A stretch of 64,000 nucleotides of DNA from Mesorhizobium sp. M2E.F.Ca.ET.219.01.1.1 (GTDB lineage: Bacteria > Pseudomonadota > Alphaproteobacteria > Rhizobiales > Rhizobiaceae), in contig NZ_SADT02000001.1 in assembly GCF_004016445.2 (NCBI RefSeq), positions 1,531,630 through 1,595,629 of the forward strand, given 5' to 3'. This document shows, piece by piece, positions 45,237 to 54,344 of the stretch. Under the pieces are notes generated by a model, which made no database searches, was not told where the DNA came from, and saw only the letters and a program-made list of their open reading frames with translations. Made by a program: the position numbers and the translations under genes. The first letter of the stretch is position 1; each line of letters starts with the position of its first letter.

Positions 45237-47585
45237 ATGGGTATCGAAGGCGTCGGCGCCCGCGTGGCGCGCAAGGAAGACAAGAGGTTCATCACCGGCG
45301 GCGGCCGTTACGTCGACGACATGGTGGTTCCCGGCATGAAGCATGCCGTGTTCGTGCGCAGCCCGCACGCGCATGCGCAGATCAAGAAGATCGACGTGAA
45401 AAAGGCTCAAGGCATGCCCGGCGTCGTCGGCGTGCTCACCGGCAAGGAGCTCAAGGCCGACGGCATCGGCAATTTGATCTGCGGCTGGATGATCCATTCC
45501 AAGGACGGCACGCCGATGAAGATGGGCGCCTGGTCGCCGCTCGCGGTCGACAAGGTGCGCTATGTCGGCGACGCGGTCGTCATCGTCGTCGCCGACACCA
45601 AGGGCCAGGCGCGCGACGCGGCGGAAGCGGTCGAGATCACCTACAAGGAACTGAAGGCCGTGGTCGACGCCACAAAGGCCATCCAACCGGGCGCGCCGCA
45701 GATCCATGCCGAGTCCGACAACAATCTGATCTTCGACTGGGAGATCGGCGACGCCAAGGCGACCGACGCGGCGATCAAGTCGGCGGCCCATGTCACGCGC
45801 ATGAAGATCGTCAACAACCGGCTGGTGCCGAATGCCATGGAGCCAAGAGCTGCGCTCGGCCATTACGACAAGGCAGAGGACCACTATACCTGCTGGACGA
45901 CATCACAGAATCCGCATGTCGCGCGGCTGGTGATGAGCGCCTTCTACAACGTCGCGCCCGAGAACAAGCTCAGGGTCATCGCGCCGGATGTCGGCGGCGG
46001 CTTCGGTTCCAAGATCTATATCTATCCCGAAGAGATCGTCTGCCTGTGGGCCTCGAAGAGGACCGGCGTCCCGGTCAAATGGGTGGCCGACCGCACCGAG
46101 AGCTTCCTGGCGGATGCGCATGGCCGCGACCACGTCTCGATGGTGGAGATGGCCTTCGACAAGGACAACCGGATCACCGGCCTCAAGGTCGACACGATAG
46201 CCAATATCGGCGCCTATATGTCGCTGTTCTCGTCCTGCGTGCCGACTTATCTCTATGCCACGCTGCTGTCGGGCCAGTACAACATCCCGGCGATCCACGC
46301 CAATGTGCGCACCGTCTACACCAACACCGCGCCGGTCGATGCCTATCGCGGGGCAGGGCGGCCGGAGGCCACCTATCTCCTGGAGCGGACGATGGAAACC
46401 GCCGCGCGCGAGCTCGGCGTGTCGCCGGCGGAATTGCGGCGCAAGAACTTCATCACCTCCTTCCCGCACCAGACGCCGGTGATCATGAACTATGACGCCG
46501 GCGATTATAACGCCTCGCTCGATGCGGCGATGAAGGCCGCCGACTATGCCGGCTTCACCAAACGCAAGGCGGATGCGGCCAAGCGCGGCAAGCTGCGCGG
46601 TATCGGCATGAGCTGCTATATCGAGGCCTGCGGCATCGCGCCGTCGGCGGCGGTCGGCTCGCTCGGCGCCGGCGTCGGCCTTTGGGAATCCGCAGAGGTG
46701 CGGGTGAATGCCGTCGGCACGATCGAGGTGCTGACAGGCTCGCACAGCCATGGCCAGGGCCATGAGACGACCTTTGCGCAACTGGTCAACCAGCGCTTCG
46801 GCGTGCCGATCGACTCGGTCTCGATCGTGCATGGCGATACCGACAAGGTGCAGATGGGCATGGGCACCTATGGCTCGCGCTCGGGCGCCGTCGGCATGTC
46901 GGCCATCGCCAAGGCGCTCGACAAGGTCGAGGCCAAGGCGAAGAAGATCGCGGCCCACCTGCTCGAAGCGGACGAGGGCGACATCGTCATCGAGAATGGC
47001 GAGGTCAAGGTCGCCGGCACCGACAAGAGCCTGCCCTGGTTCCAGGTGGCGCTTGCAGCTTATACCGCCCACAATCTGCCGGCCGGTATGGAGCCGGGCC
47101 TGAAGGAAACCGCCTTCTACGATCCGGCGAACTTCACCTTCCCGGCGGGCTGCTACATCAGCGAGGTCGAAATCGATCCGGAGACGGGTGTCACCGACAT
47201 TATCCAGTTCGTCGCGGCGGATGATTTCGGCAACATCATCAATCCGATGATCGTCGAAGGCCAGGTGCATGGCGGCATCGCGCAAGGCATCGGGCAGGCG
47301 CTGCTCGAAGGCGCGCATTATGATGGCAACGGCCAGCTTCTGACGGCAAGCTATATGGACTACACGATGCCGCGCGCGGGCGACCTGCCGTCCTTCAAGG
47401 TCTCGACCTCGAACACGCCTTGTCCCAGCAATCCGCTCGGCATCAAGGGCTGCGGCGAGGCCGGCGCCATCGGCTCGCCGCCGGCGATCATCAATGCCAT
47501 CACCGACGCGCTCGGCATCGTCGAAATCGCCATGCCGGCGTCGCCCGCGACGGTGTGGGCAGCGATCCGTGCCAAGAAGCATTGA
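45237..47585 (+). CDS. coxL: Molybdopterin-binding large subunit, form II CODH-like
   Basis: 782-residue Mo-cofactor subunit of the xanthine oxidase family. The active-site loop is AYRGAGR (residues 369-375), which marks form II; true CO oxidisers (form I) have AYxCSFR. Mo-binding segments [23 protein letters not shown] and catalytic Glu in [12 protein letters not shown] are intact. CO may not be the natural substrate; form II members are proposed to oxidise other small carbonyl or N-heterocyclic compounds. Normal length for the family; the start is fixed by GGGAGG. Confidence 0.91.
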   Translation: MGIEGVGARVARKEDKRFITGGGRYVDDMVVPGMKHAVFVRSPHAHAQIKKIDVKKAQGMPGVVGVLTGKELKADGIGNLICGWMIHSKDGTPMKMGAWSPLAVDKVRYVGDAVVIVVADTKGQARDAAEAVEITYKELKAVVDATKAIQPGAPQIHAESDNNLIFDWEIGDAKATDAAIKSAAHVTRMKIVNNRLVPNAMEPRAALGHYDKAEDHYTCWTTSQNPHVARLVMSAFYNVAPENKLRVIAPDVGGGFGSKIYIYPEEIVCLWASKRTGVPVKWVADRTESFLADAHGRDHVSMVEMAFDKDNRITGLKVDTIANIGAYMSLFSSCVPTYLYATLLSGQYNIPAIHANVRTVYTNTAPVDAYRGAGRPEATYLLERTMETAARELGVSPAELRRKNFITSFPHQTPVIMNYDAGDYNASLDAAMKAADYAGFTKRKADAAKRGKLRGIGMSCYIEACGIAPSAAVGSLGAGVGLWESAEVRVNAVGTIEVLTGSHSHGQGHETTFAQLVNQRFGVPIDSVSIVHGDTDKVQMGMGTYGSRSGAVGMSAIAKALDKVEAKAKKIAAHLLEADEGDIVIENGEVKVAGTDKSLPWFQVALAAYTAHNLPAGMEPGLKETAFYDPANFTFPAGCYISEVEIDPETGVTDIIQFVAADDFGNIINPMIVEGQVHGGIAQGIGQALLEGAHYDGNGQLLTASYMDYTMPRAGDLPSFKVSTSNTPCPSNPLGIKGCGEAGAIGSPPAIINAITDALGIVEIAMPASPATVWAAIRAKKH

Positions 47586-47680
47586 AAAGCGAATAGCGAA
47601 TAGGGAGTAGCGAATAGGGACAGAGAGCGGTGCGGGTGGAGCAATTCTATTCGCTACTCACTACTCCCTACTCGCTTTCT
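47585..47680. repeat. Long inverted repeat between coxL and coxM
   Basis: Left arm at 47585-47619 (AAAGCGAATAGCGAATAGGG and continuing) and right arm at 47644-47680 (its reverse complement, ACTCACTACTCCCTACTCGC in part). It is built from the same AGTAGCGAATAG-type units as the repeat between coxS and coxL. The coxM ribosome site follows directly. Confidence 0.78.
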
Positions 47681-47699
47681 CCCAAAGGGAGAAAAAGAC

Positions 47700-48497
47700 A
47701 TGTACTCAGTCAACTATCACCGCGCCGCCTCGGTCGCCGATGCCGCCAAGCTGCTGAAAAGCGGCGACGCCAAGCTTCTCTCCGGCGGCATGACGCTGAT
47801 CCCGGCCATGAAGACGCGGCTCGCGGCGCCGTCGGACCTTGTCGATGTCTCGCGGCTAAAGGAGCTTCAGGGCGTCAAGGTGTCCGGCAAGACGGTCACC
47901 ATAGGTGCGGCGACCACGCATTACGATGTCTCGGCCGACGCGAATCTGAAGAAGGCCTGCCCGGCGCTTGCCCATATGGCATCGCTGATCGGCGATCCGG
48001 CGGTGCGCTACAAGGGTACGATCGGCGGCTCGATCGCCAACAACGATCCGGCGGCTGACTATCCGGCGGCATTGCTGGCGCTGGGCGCGACGATCGTCAC
48101 CAACAAGCGCGAGATCGCTGCGGACAAATTCTTCAAGGGCCTGTTCGAGACGGCGCTGAAGGAGGGCGAGATCGTCACGGCGGTGAGCTTCACCGCTCCG
48201 GCCAAGGCGGCCTACCAGAAGTTCCGCAACCCGGCTTCGCGCTACGCCATCGTCGGCGTGTTCGTGGCCAAGGGCAAGGACGGGGTGAGGGCGGCGGTGA
48301 CCGGGGCCGGCGAGGACGGTGTCTTCCGCTCCAAGGACATCGAGGCGGCGCTGGCGAAGAGCTTCGACGCCTCGGCGCTCGACGGCCTCAAAGTGCCGGC
48401 AAAGGGGCTGATGAGCGATATCCATGCCTCCGCCGACTACCGCGCCAATCTGATCGCGGTGATGGCCAAGCGCGCGGTGGCAGCCGCCAACGCCTGA
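47700..48497 (+). CDS. coxM: FAD-binding subunit of form II CODH-like enzyme
   Basis: 265-residue flavoprotein subunit. FAD-binding motifs are AKLLSGGMTLIPAMK (the AGGHS-like loop) near residue 30 and the TIGGSIANNDPAADYP loop near residue 105. It accepts electrons from CoxS. The start ATG has AAAGGGAG about 8 bases upstream. It is the last gene before a strong terminator, so the operon seems to be coxSLM only, without the usual accessory coxDEF genes in this window. Confidence 0.9.
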   Translation: MYSVNYHRAASVADAAKLLKSGDAKLLSGGMTLIPAMKTRLAAPSDLVDVSRLKELQGVKVSGKTVTIGAATTHYDVSADANLKKACPALAHMASLIGDPAVRYKGTIGGSIANNDPAADYPAALLALGATIVTNKREIAADKFFKGLFETALKEGEIVTAVSFTAPAKAAYQKFRNPASRYAIVGVFVAKGKDGVRAAVTGAGEDGVFRSKDIEAALAKSFDASALDGLKVPAKGLMSDIHASADYRANLIAVMAKRAVAAANA

Positions 48498-48521
48498 AAC
48501 GTTTTCAACCCGGATCAAGGG

Positions 48522-48549
48522 AAGGGGCCCGACGCGGCCCCTTTTCCTT
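48522..48549 (+). terminator. Rho-independent terminator after coxM
   Basis: AAGGGGCC pairs with GGCCCCTT around CGACGC, followed by TTCCTTTTG. It lies 25 bases beyond the coxM stop and ends the cox operon. Confidence 0.8.
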
Positions 48550-48700
48550 TTGTATTCGCAACAACTTGGCGGGAATACCCGAGAATTCGCAGCTTCGCAC
48601 TTGCACAATAATATCCCGCACTGCAAAATAAACGCGGCGGGAGACGAAGCGGGTTCCGGCACGGCGATCCCGTGCTGGCCTCGAGTTGCGAAAGACGGGC

Positions 48701-49723
48701 ATGACCGACATCTCCGCGACCGCCGGTGCCTTGCCACGGGCCTCAGAAGACAAAGCGGCACGCGCAAGGCTGGCCTATCTCGACGGCTGGCGCGGCCTGT
48801 CGATCGCCCTGGTGCTGATCGGCCATTTCTTCCCGGTGCCGGGAATCAATCTCGGCGTGCTCGGCGTCGAGTTCTTCTTCGTGCTCAGCGGTCGGCTGAT
48901 GGGCGAGATCCTGTTCATCGAGCGTTTTCCGCTGAAGAAATTCTTCAAGCGCCGCTTCTCGCGCATCTATCCGGCGCTTGTGGTGTTCGTGATTGCCGCC
49001 ATGATCGGCCTCGCCGGGACCTTCATCATGTTCAAATGGAAGGCGGCGCTGACGGCGCTGACCTTCACCTATAATTACGCCGGCATCTTCATCACCCGCG
49101 CCGGCGCGCTTGACCATATCTGGTCGCTCTGCGTCGAGGAGCACTCCTATATCCTGCTGGCGCTGATCAGCGTGATGGTCACCGGCAGGGCGAATGTCGT
49201 GCGGCTTCTGGTCGTGCTGGCGCTGCTGGCAATGGCCAACGGCGCCATTTCGTATGGGCTTCTCGGCATGAGCTACGAGACCACCTACTGGCGCACCGAT
49301 GTGCACATCGCCTCGATCCTGCTATCCGCCGCGATCTGCCTGCTCAAGGCCGACGGCCGCCTGCCGGCTTTCCTGAAGAGCCAGCATGTGGCGCTTGCAG
49401 CCGCAATTGCCGGCGTATTGCTGTTCCTCGATCCGGTGCCGACCCCGATCCACTATCTCGTCGCCGTGCCGCTGCTGGCGCTTGCCGTCAACACGCTTGA
49501 CTTCGCCGGCGGCTACCTGACGGGGCTGCTGTCGTCGCGGCCGATGGTCATGCTCGGCCTGTGGTCCTACTCGCTCTATCTCTGGCAGCAGCCTTTCTAC
49601 AAATTCGTCGATGAGCGCGGCAGCGTGCCGGTGCCGATGCTGGCGGCCGTGTTCGCCTGCGCGCTGGCGAGCTATTACATTGTCGAGAAACCGGCTCGCG
49701 GCTGGCTCAACCGCAACTGGTGA
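48701..49723 (+). CDS. Acyltransferase 3 (OafA/YrhL) family protein
   Basis: 340-residue membrane protein with about ten helices. The family signature is RLAYLDGWRGLSIALVLIGHFFPVPG with the conserved His, FFFVLSGRLMG, and RRFSRIYPALVVF. Such enzymes acetylate or acylate surface sugars (O-antigen, EPS, Nod factors). No polysaccharide genes are beside it. The ATG at 48701 gives MTDISATAG; an upstream in-frame ATG at 48686 is also possible. Confidence 0.87.
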   Translation: MTDISATAGALPRASEDKAARARLAYLDGWRGLSIALVLIGHFFPVPGINLGVLGVEFFFVLSGRLMGEILFIERFPLKKFFKRRFSRIYPALVVFVIAAMIGLAGTFIMFKWKAALTALTFTYNYAGIFITRAGALDHIWSLCVEEHSYILLALISVMVTGRANVVRLLVVLALLAMANGAISYGLLGMSYETTYWRTDVHIASILLSAAICLLKADGRLPAFLKSQHVALAAAIAGVLLFLDPVPTPIHYLVAVPLLALAVNTLDFAGGYLTGLLSSRPMVMLGLWSYSLYLWQQPFYKFVDERGSVPVPMLAAVFACALASYYIVEKPARGWLNRNW

Positions 49724-49725
49724 GG

Positions 49726-50211
49726 TCAGGCCTTGCCGTTCCTCCGAGCGGCGAGATAGCGGCGAAGTCCGGCTTCGCCGCGCGGCGTCGTCCAGCGATG
49801 GTTCCAGGCGAAGGCCGGTCTCAGCAGTGGCGCCAGCAGCTTGAGGATCGGCCTCTCGACGGTGACCTGCCAGACCAGGTCGACATGCGTGCCGCTTCCC
49901 AAAGGAGACAGCTCCGCCCGCCAGACTCCGTCGAAATCGCCGAAGGTTTTTACCACCACCAGCCGGCCGGGTATGAGCTCGGCAGCCTCGATGATAAAGT
50001 TCAGCTCATAGGGCAGGGCGCCGCGCGCTCTCGCCCTGGCGCGGGCGCCGACAACGCCCTTGCCCTTCTTGTCGAGCGGCTCCACCTCCTTATAGGCATC
50101 GCCCCACCAGAGCGGCAGCAGCTCCGCGTCCGACAGCACGTCCCACACTTCCTGGGGCGTGCCTTCAGGGATGTCCCAGCTTTCGTCGAAGCGGAAGACA
50201 TTGCTCGGCAT
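49726..50211 (-). CDS. SRPBCC (START-like) family protein
   Basis: 161-residue helix-grip protein. The start [46 protein letters not shown] (in parts) is the usual SRPBCC opening, and the C-terminus holds the long helix. These proteins bind lipophilic ligands. It converges with the acyltransferase gene with 2 bases between the stops. No substrate can be proposed. Confidence 0.85.
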   Translation of the reverse strand: MPSNVFRFDESWDIPEGTPQEVWDVLSDAELLPLWWGDAYKEVEPLDKKGKGVVGARARARARGALPYELNFIIEAAELIPGRLVVVKTFGDFDGVWRAELSPLGSGTHVDLVWQVTVERPILKLLAPLLRPAFAWNHRWTTPRGEAGLRRYLAARRNGKA

Positions 50212-50287
50212 GATATAGCGCCCCCAGCCAGCGGAGCGGTTATATTAGCTTCGGCTTGTTCTTCTGGCCAGCAGCGTTCAAGTGCGT

Positions 50288-50797
50288 TCAGGCGGTGATG
50301 GGCTTCGCCCAATAGCGCACCGATTTCTTGCCGCCATGGATCACCGCATGGCCGACCTCGGCGAAGCCCAGCGCGGCGTGGAAGGCGTCGGAAGCCGGGT
50401 TGGGCGGATCGGCATTGACCTCGCAGGTGACGATCGTGTGGCCGGCGCGCCGGGCCTGTTCGAACAGATCCTCATAGAGGCGGCGGGCGTGGCCGCGGCC
50501 GCGCGCCGCGGCGGCGACCACCACGCGGTCGACATAGACGAAGCGCCGATAGCGCTCGCGGAACCAGAGGAAGTTCGGGCTGTCGTAATCTGCGTCCTGG
50601 TCGAAGCATAGGATGAAGGCTTCGAGCGCGCCGATGCGGCGGGTGTAGAAAGCCTCGCCGAGCAGGAATGAAAGCCGCTCCGGCTCGAGCCAGGACAGCT
50701 CCGCCGCATGCTCGTTGTTAAGCGCGAGGATGACGGCCTCGTCGGCGGGCGAGATCTGTTCGATCGGCAGCAACTCGTTGGTCATCATCTTGGCCAT
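50288..50797 (-). CDS. GNAT-family N-acetyltransferase
   Basis: 169-residue acetyltransferase. The acetyl-CoA binding motif A is VAAAARGRGHARRLYEDLFEQA, followed by FHAALGFAEVG. Substrate unknown. Its start overlaps the cutC stop (TGATG), so it is likely co-translated with CutC. Confidence 0.86.
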   Translation of the reverse strand: MAKMMTNELLPIEQISPADEAVILALNNEHAAELSWLEPERLSFLLGEAFYTRRIGALEAFILCFDQDADYDSPNFLWFRERYRRFVYVDRVVVAAAARGRGHARRLYEDLFEQARRAGHTIVTCEVNADPPNPASDAFHAALGFAEVGHAVIHGGKKSVRYWAKPITA

Positions 50798-51552
50798 CAG
50801 GCTCTCGCGGCCGCAATCGTCGCCGCCACTAGGGCTTCGTCAGTCACCGTGTTGCGGTATTCGCGGTCAAGATCGGTGCCGCCCATGCCGACATTCGGGT
50901 TGCGGTAGCGCATGGCGCTCGGCACGTCCGCGAGTGCTGCAAAATGCATCTCGGTCAATCCGGTCCGCCTGCGTACCTCGCCGATGGTGTCGGGCCCCAG
51001 CGCGCCGCAGCCCAGGATAATGATGCGGGAGCCGGCCTGGCGAACAAGCTCAGCCAGAAGCTCCATGCCTTCGACGGCCGTGTCGCGCTGGCCGCTGGTC
51101 AGCACGCGGCCGACCTTGCAGCGGATCAGCGCCTCGAGCGCCTCGGCCGGGTCGCGCGTCATGTCGAAGGCGCGGTGGCAGGTGACGTTGAGCGGGCCGG
51201 CGGCCGCAACCAGCGCGCTCATGCGCACTTCGTCGATCGCACCGTCCGCGGTCAGGCAGCCGACGACGACACCGGCAACGCCGAGCTCGCGGAGCGCCTC
51301 GACATCGGCGAGCATCGAGCGGTATTCGGCCTCGCTGTAGAGGAAATCGCCACCGCGTGGGCGCACGATGACGTGGAAGGGAATGGTCGCGCTTTCGAGC
51401 GCGGCGCGCACCGTGCCGAGGCTCGGCGTGATGCCGCCCTCGATCAGGCTGGAGCAGAGCTCGACCCGGTCGGCGCCGGCGGCCTGCGCGGCAAGCAAAC
51501 CGTCAATGCCTTCGACGCAGATCTCGATCAGGGGTTTTTGCGTGTCCGCCAC
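50797..51552 (-). CDS. cutC: CutC-family copper homeostasis protein
   Basis: 251-residue TIM-barrel CutC protein. Conserved blocks include LIEICVEGIDGLLAAQAAGADRVELCSSL, IPFHVIVRPRGGDFLYSE and CHRAFDMTRDPAEAL. CutC was named for copper tolerance, but the biochemical role is unresolved. It is followed by the coupled GNAT gene. No copper-responsive operator was seen upstream. Confidence 0.9.
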   Translation of the reverse strand: MADTQKPLIEICVEGIDGLLAAQAAGADRVELCSSLIEGGITPSLGTVRAALESATIPFHVIVRPRGGDFLYSEAEYRSMLADVEALRELGVAGVVVGCLTADGAIDEVRMSALVAAAGPLNVTCHRAFDMTRDPAEALEALIRCKVGRVLTSGQRDTAVEGMELLAELVRQAGSRIIILGCGALGPDTIGEVRRRTGLTEMHFAALADVPSAMRYRNPNVGMGGTDLDREYRNTVTDEALVAATIAAARA

Positions 51553-51656
51553 CGTTTTCCATCCATGCTTTCGAGGAGATGTCCTGCCCTAGCATCGGGC
51601 GTGTCGCCGCGAAAGCCGCAACCATCGGTCCAGCCATCAGAGCCGCTTGACAATGC

Positions 51657-51672
51657 ATAACTGCAAAGTTAT
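51657..51672. promoter_or_regulatory. Palindrome 1 upstream of AhpD-like gene
   Basis: ATAACT-GCAA-AGTTAT, a perfect 6+6 inverted repeat. It is one of two matching sites 25 bases apart centre to centre in an otherwise unremarkable promoter region. Confidence 0.65.
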
Positions 51673-51681
51673 GGGTAACTC

Positions 51682-51697
51682 ATAACTGGAAAGTTAT
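51682..51697. promoter_or_regulatory. Palindrome 2 upstream of AhpD-like gene
   Basis: ATAACT-GGAA-AGTTAT, with the same arms as the site at 51657-51672. A further half-site (TAACTC) lies between them. It lies about 44 bases before the start codon, consistent with a repressor site. Confidence 0.65.
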
Positions 51698-51740
51698 GTA
51701 TTGATACTGGCCTATCGGCCGCACGAACCTGAGGAGACGG

Positions 51741-52199
51741 ATGATGGAAGCAAGATTGAAGAACCCGGTAATGCTCATTCCCGGCGCGCTGCAGGCGCTC
51801 TTGGCGCTCGACAAATCGACCGAGGCCGGCGATGTGCCCTATGTCACGCGCAAGCTCATTCACCTGCGCGCCAGCCAGATCAACGCCTGCGCCGTCTGCG
51901 TCGACATGCATGCGCGCGAGCTGAAGAAGGCAGGCGAGAAGGACGAGCGGATCTTCGCTGTGTCCGCATGGCGCGAGACGCCTTATTTCACCGATGCCGA
52001 ACGCGCCGCTCTTGCGCTCGCCGAGGCCGCGACGCGCCTGGCCGACCGTTCCGACGCGGTGCCGGACGATGTCTGGGACGAGGCCGCGCGCCACTATGAC
52101 GACAAGGCGCTCGCCGCTTTGGTGATCCAGATCGCGCTGATCAACGCCTTCAACCGCCTCAACGCCACCACGCGGCAACCGGTGGGTGCCTGGGGGTAG
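51741..52199 (+). CDS. AhpD/carboxymuconolactone decarboxylase-like protein
   Basis: 152-residue CMD-family protein. The redox-active pair is in NACAVCVDMHARELKKAG (CxxC with the downstream His), typical of the AhpD-like alkylhydroperoxidase branch. These act as thiol peroxidase or disulfide-reduction partners. Twin palindromes lie just upstream and probably control it. GGAGACGG precedes the start. Confidence 0.85.
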   Translation: MMEARLKNPVMLIPGALQALLALDKSTEAGDVPYVTRKLIHLRASQINACAVCVDMHARELKKAGEKDERIFAVSAWRETPYFTDAERAALALAEAATRLADRSDAVPDDVWDEAARHYDDKALAALVIQIALINAFNRLNATTRQPVGAWG

Positions 52200-52241
52200 G
52201 CACAAATGGGCCTCCGTCGAAGGGCCTTCTCGCCTTTAGCC

Positions 52242-52673
52242 CTACTGCTTCAGGATCGTGTTCTTGGCGCCTTGCTCGACCTGGTCGATCACCAGAAGCT
52301 TCACCGGATCGGCGCCTATGTTGGTGGCCTGGTGCCATTGCCCGATCATCTCGACGATGAAGTCGCCGGTCTTGTAGGTGTTGGCGGCACCGGTCTCGAC
52401 ATTGGTCACCTTGAGCGTGCCTTGCTCGACATAAGCATAGCGCGGGAAGGGGTGCTTGTGCACCGGGAGCGTCGTGCCCGGGGCGATCTGATAGGCAGAG
52501 ACCTGAACCTCTACGTTTTTTTGCGGCAGCGTGATCGGCTGGCCGGACGCGGTCGTCGTCTTCGACGCCAGCGGCGTCACCACGACCGGCGTGTTCGAGC
52601 TGTCCAGCGCGCTCGCGCTGGTCGTGAAGAATGCCGCCGCCAAAAACAGCGCCGATGCCGTGATGTTACGCAT
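52242..52673 (-). CDS. Exported cupin-domain protein
   Basis: 143-residue protein with a signal peptide (ITASALFLAAAFFTTSASA) and one small cupin barrel. The metal-binding His pair lies in LPVHKHPFPRYAY and the second motif in QWHQATNIG. No enzymatic role can be named. It lies between the AhpD-like gene and the pump genes on the minus strand. Confidence 0.82.
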   Translation of the reverse strand: MRNITASALFLAAAFFTTSASALDSSNTPVVVTPLASKTTTASGQPITLPQKNVEVQVSAYQIAPGTTLPVHKHPFPRYAYVEQGTLKVTNVETGAANTYKTGDFIVEMIGQWHQATNIGADPVKLLVIDQVEQGAKNTILKQ

Positions 52674-52742
52674 GAGATTCCTCCAGAGATCGCCAGCTTG
52701 GCGCGGAGGACGCCAAGGTGCAAGCTCGGGACAATGGAAGAG

Positions 52743-54344
52743 CTAACGCTTCGCTGGCGCCTGTTTGGGCGGCCGCAGCAAGAGGGCAAACGGCACCAGC
52801 ACCGCCGTTGCAATCGCGCAGTAAAAGAAAACGTCGACATAGGCGAGCAGCGAGGCCTGCCGGCCGATCTCCTGGCCGATCCAGCCGACTGCCTGCTGCC
52901 TGGCTTCGACCAGCGGAGAGCCCTCGGCAACGAAATGGTTCGTCACCTGGCGAAGCGTCTCCTGATAGGTCGCGCTCGACTGCGCGGTGTGGCCGACCAG
53001 CACCGACTGGTGGAATTGCGCGTTCTGAGCAATGACCGTGTTGGACAGCGACACGCCGATGCTGCCGCCGATGTTGCGGGCGACATTGATCAGCGACGAT
53101 GCCTGGTCGGTCTTCTGTGGCGGCAGGCCGACATAGGCGGCGGTGGAGATCGGGATGAACAGGAACGGCAGTCCGATCATCATGAAGACGCGAGCGTAGG
53201 CGAAGAAGCTGAAGCTGGCGTCGGGCGTCAGCGAGGTCGTGTGCCAGAGCGCGACCGCGACCACCGACATGCCCAACATGATGAGATAGCGCGGCTGAAT
53301 GACACCGGCGGCAAAGCCCGAGATCGGCATCAGCATGAGCATGGCGATGCCGCCCGGCATCATCGACAGGCCAGAGAGCGTGGCGGTGTAGTCGAAGGTC
53401 GTCTGCTGCAGCTGCGGCAAAAGCTGCGTGGTGCTGAAGAGCACGGCGCCCACCGCCATCATGACCAGGAACGACATGCCGAATTGCCGGCTGAACAGCA
53501 GGCGGATGTCGACGATCGGTTCGCGCCTTGTCCACTCCCAGGGGACCAGCAGCAGGAACGATACCGCCGAGATCACGGCGAAAGTCGTGATGAAGGTCGA
53601 GGCGAACCAATCGTTGCGCTGACCTTCGTCAAGGAAGACTTCCAGGCAGCCGAGCGCCATCGCCACCAGGATGAAGCCGATCCAGTCGACCTTCAGCCCC
53701 TTGCTCAACCGCTCCTGCCGCTCGCGTTCGAGGATGTCGGGCTCGATCACCAGCCATTGCACGAGCGCCAGCGACATGATGCCGAACGGCACGTTGATGA
53801 AGAAGATCCAATGCCAGGAGAAATTGTCGGTCAGCCAGCCGCCGATGGTCGGCCCGACCGTCGGCGCGACGATCACCGCGATGCCGTAGAGCGCAAAGGC
53901 CTGCGAACGCTTTTCGGGCGGAAACGTGTCGGCGAGGATCGATTGCTCGCTTGGCGCCATGCCGCCGCCGCCGAGCCCCTGCAGGATGCGGAAGGCGATC
54001 AGCGTCGGCAGGTTAGGCGCCAGCCCGCAGAGCAGCGACGACAGCGTGAAGGTCGCGACGCAGATCATGTAGTAGCGCTTGCGGCCGATGATGCTGGTCA
54101 GCCACCCGCTGACCGGGATGATGACCGAGTTGGCGACGAGATAGGTGGTGATCACCCATGTGCTCTCGTCCATGCCGGCGGCAAGGCTGCCGGCGATGTT
54201 GCGTAGCGCGACATTGGCAATCGAGGTGTCGAGCACCAGCATGAAGGTCGCGATCGAGACGACGATCGCGATCAGCCAGGGGTTACGGCCGCCGGCCGCC
54301 GACCGGCTCTGGTCACCCCGGGCTGTTGCGGCGGCATCGCTCAT
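52743..54344 (-). CDS. emrB: EmrB-type MFS multidrug exporter (DHA2)
   Basis: 533-residue 14-helix major facilitator. Motif A is GWLTSIIGRKRYYM, motif C GIAVIVAPTVGPTIGGWLTD, and the start ATG overlaps the stop of the HlyD partner (ATGA at 54341-54344). EmrB-type pumps act with EmrA to export lipophilic drugs across both membranes. The closing residues are basic. No regulator gene is adjacent. Confidence 0.9.
   Translation of the reverse strand: MSDAAATARGDQSRSAAGGRNPWLIAIVVSIATFMLVLDTSIANVALRNIAGSLAAGMDESTWVITTYLVANSVIIPVSGWLTSIIGRKRYYMICVATFTLSSLLCGLAPNLPTLIAFRILQGLGGGGMAPSEQSILADTFPPEKRSQAFALYGIAVIVAPTVGPTIGGWLTDNFSWHWIFFINVPFGIMSLALVQWLVIEPDILERERQERLSKGLKVDWIGFILVAMALGCLEVFLDEGQRNDWFASTFITTFAVISAVSFLLLVPWEWTRREPIVDIRLLFSRQFGMSFLVMMAVGAVLFSTTQLLPQLQQTTFDYTATLSGLSMMPGGIAMLMLMPISGFAAGVIQPRYLIMLGMSVVAVALWHTTSLTPDASFSFFAYARVFMMIGLPFLFIPISTAAYVGLPPQKTDQASSLINVARNIGGSIGVSLSNTVIAQNAQFHQSVLVGHTAQSSATYQETLRQVTNHFVAEGSPLVEARQQAVGWIGQEIGRQASLLAYVDVFFYCAIATAVLVPFALLLRPPKQAPAKR

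Noticed and set aside
45903..47582. 559-residue frame antisense to coxL
   Set aside because: Shadow frame without conserved features.
45115..47680. CRISPR-like array from AGTAGCGAATAG units
   Set aside because: Units are directly adjacent and inverted, with no regular spacers and no cas genes.
52206..54206. 666-residue frame antisense to cupin and EmrB genes
   Set aside because: Composition of a shadow frame, and crosses two real genes.
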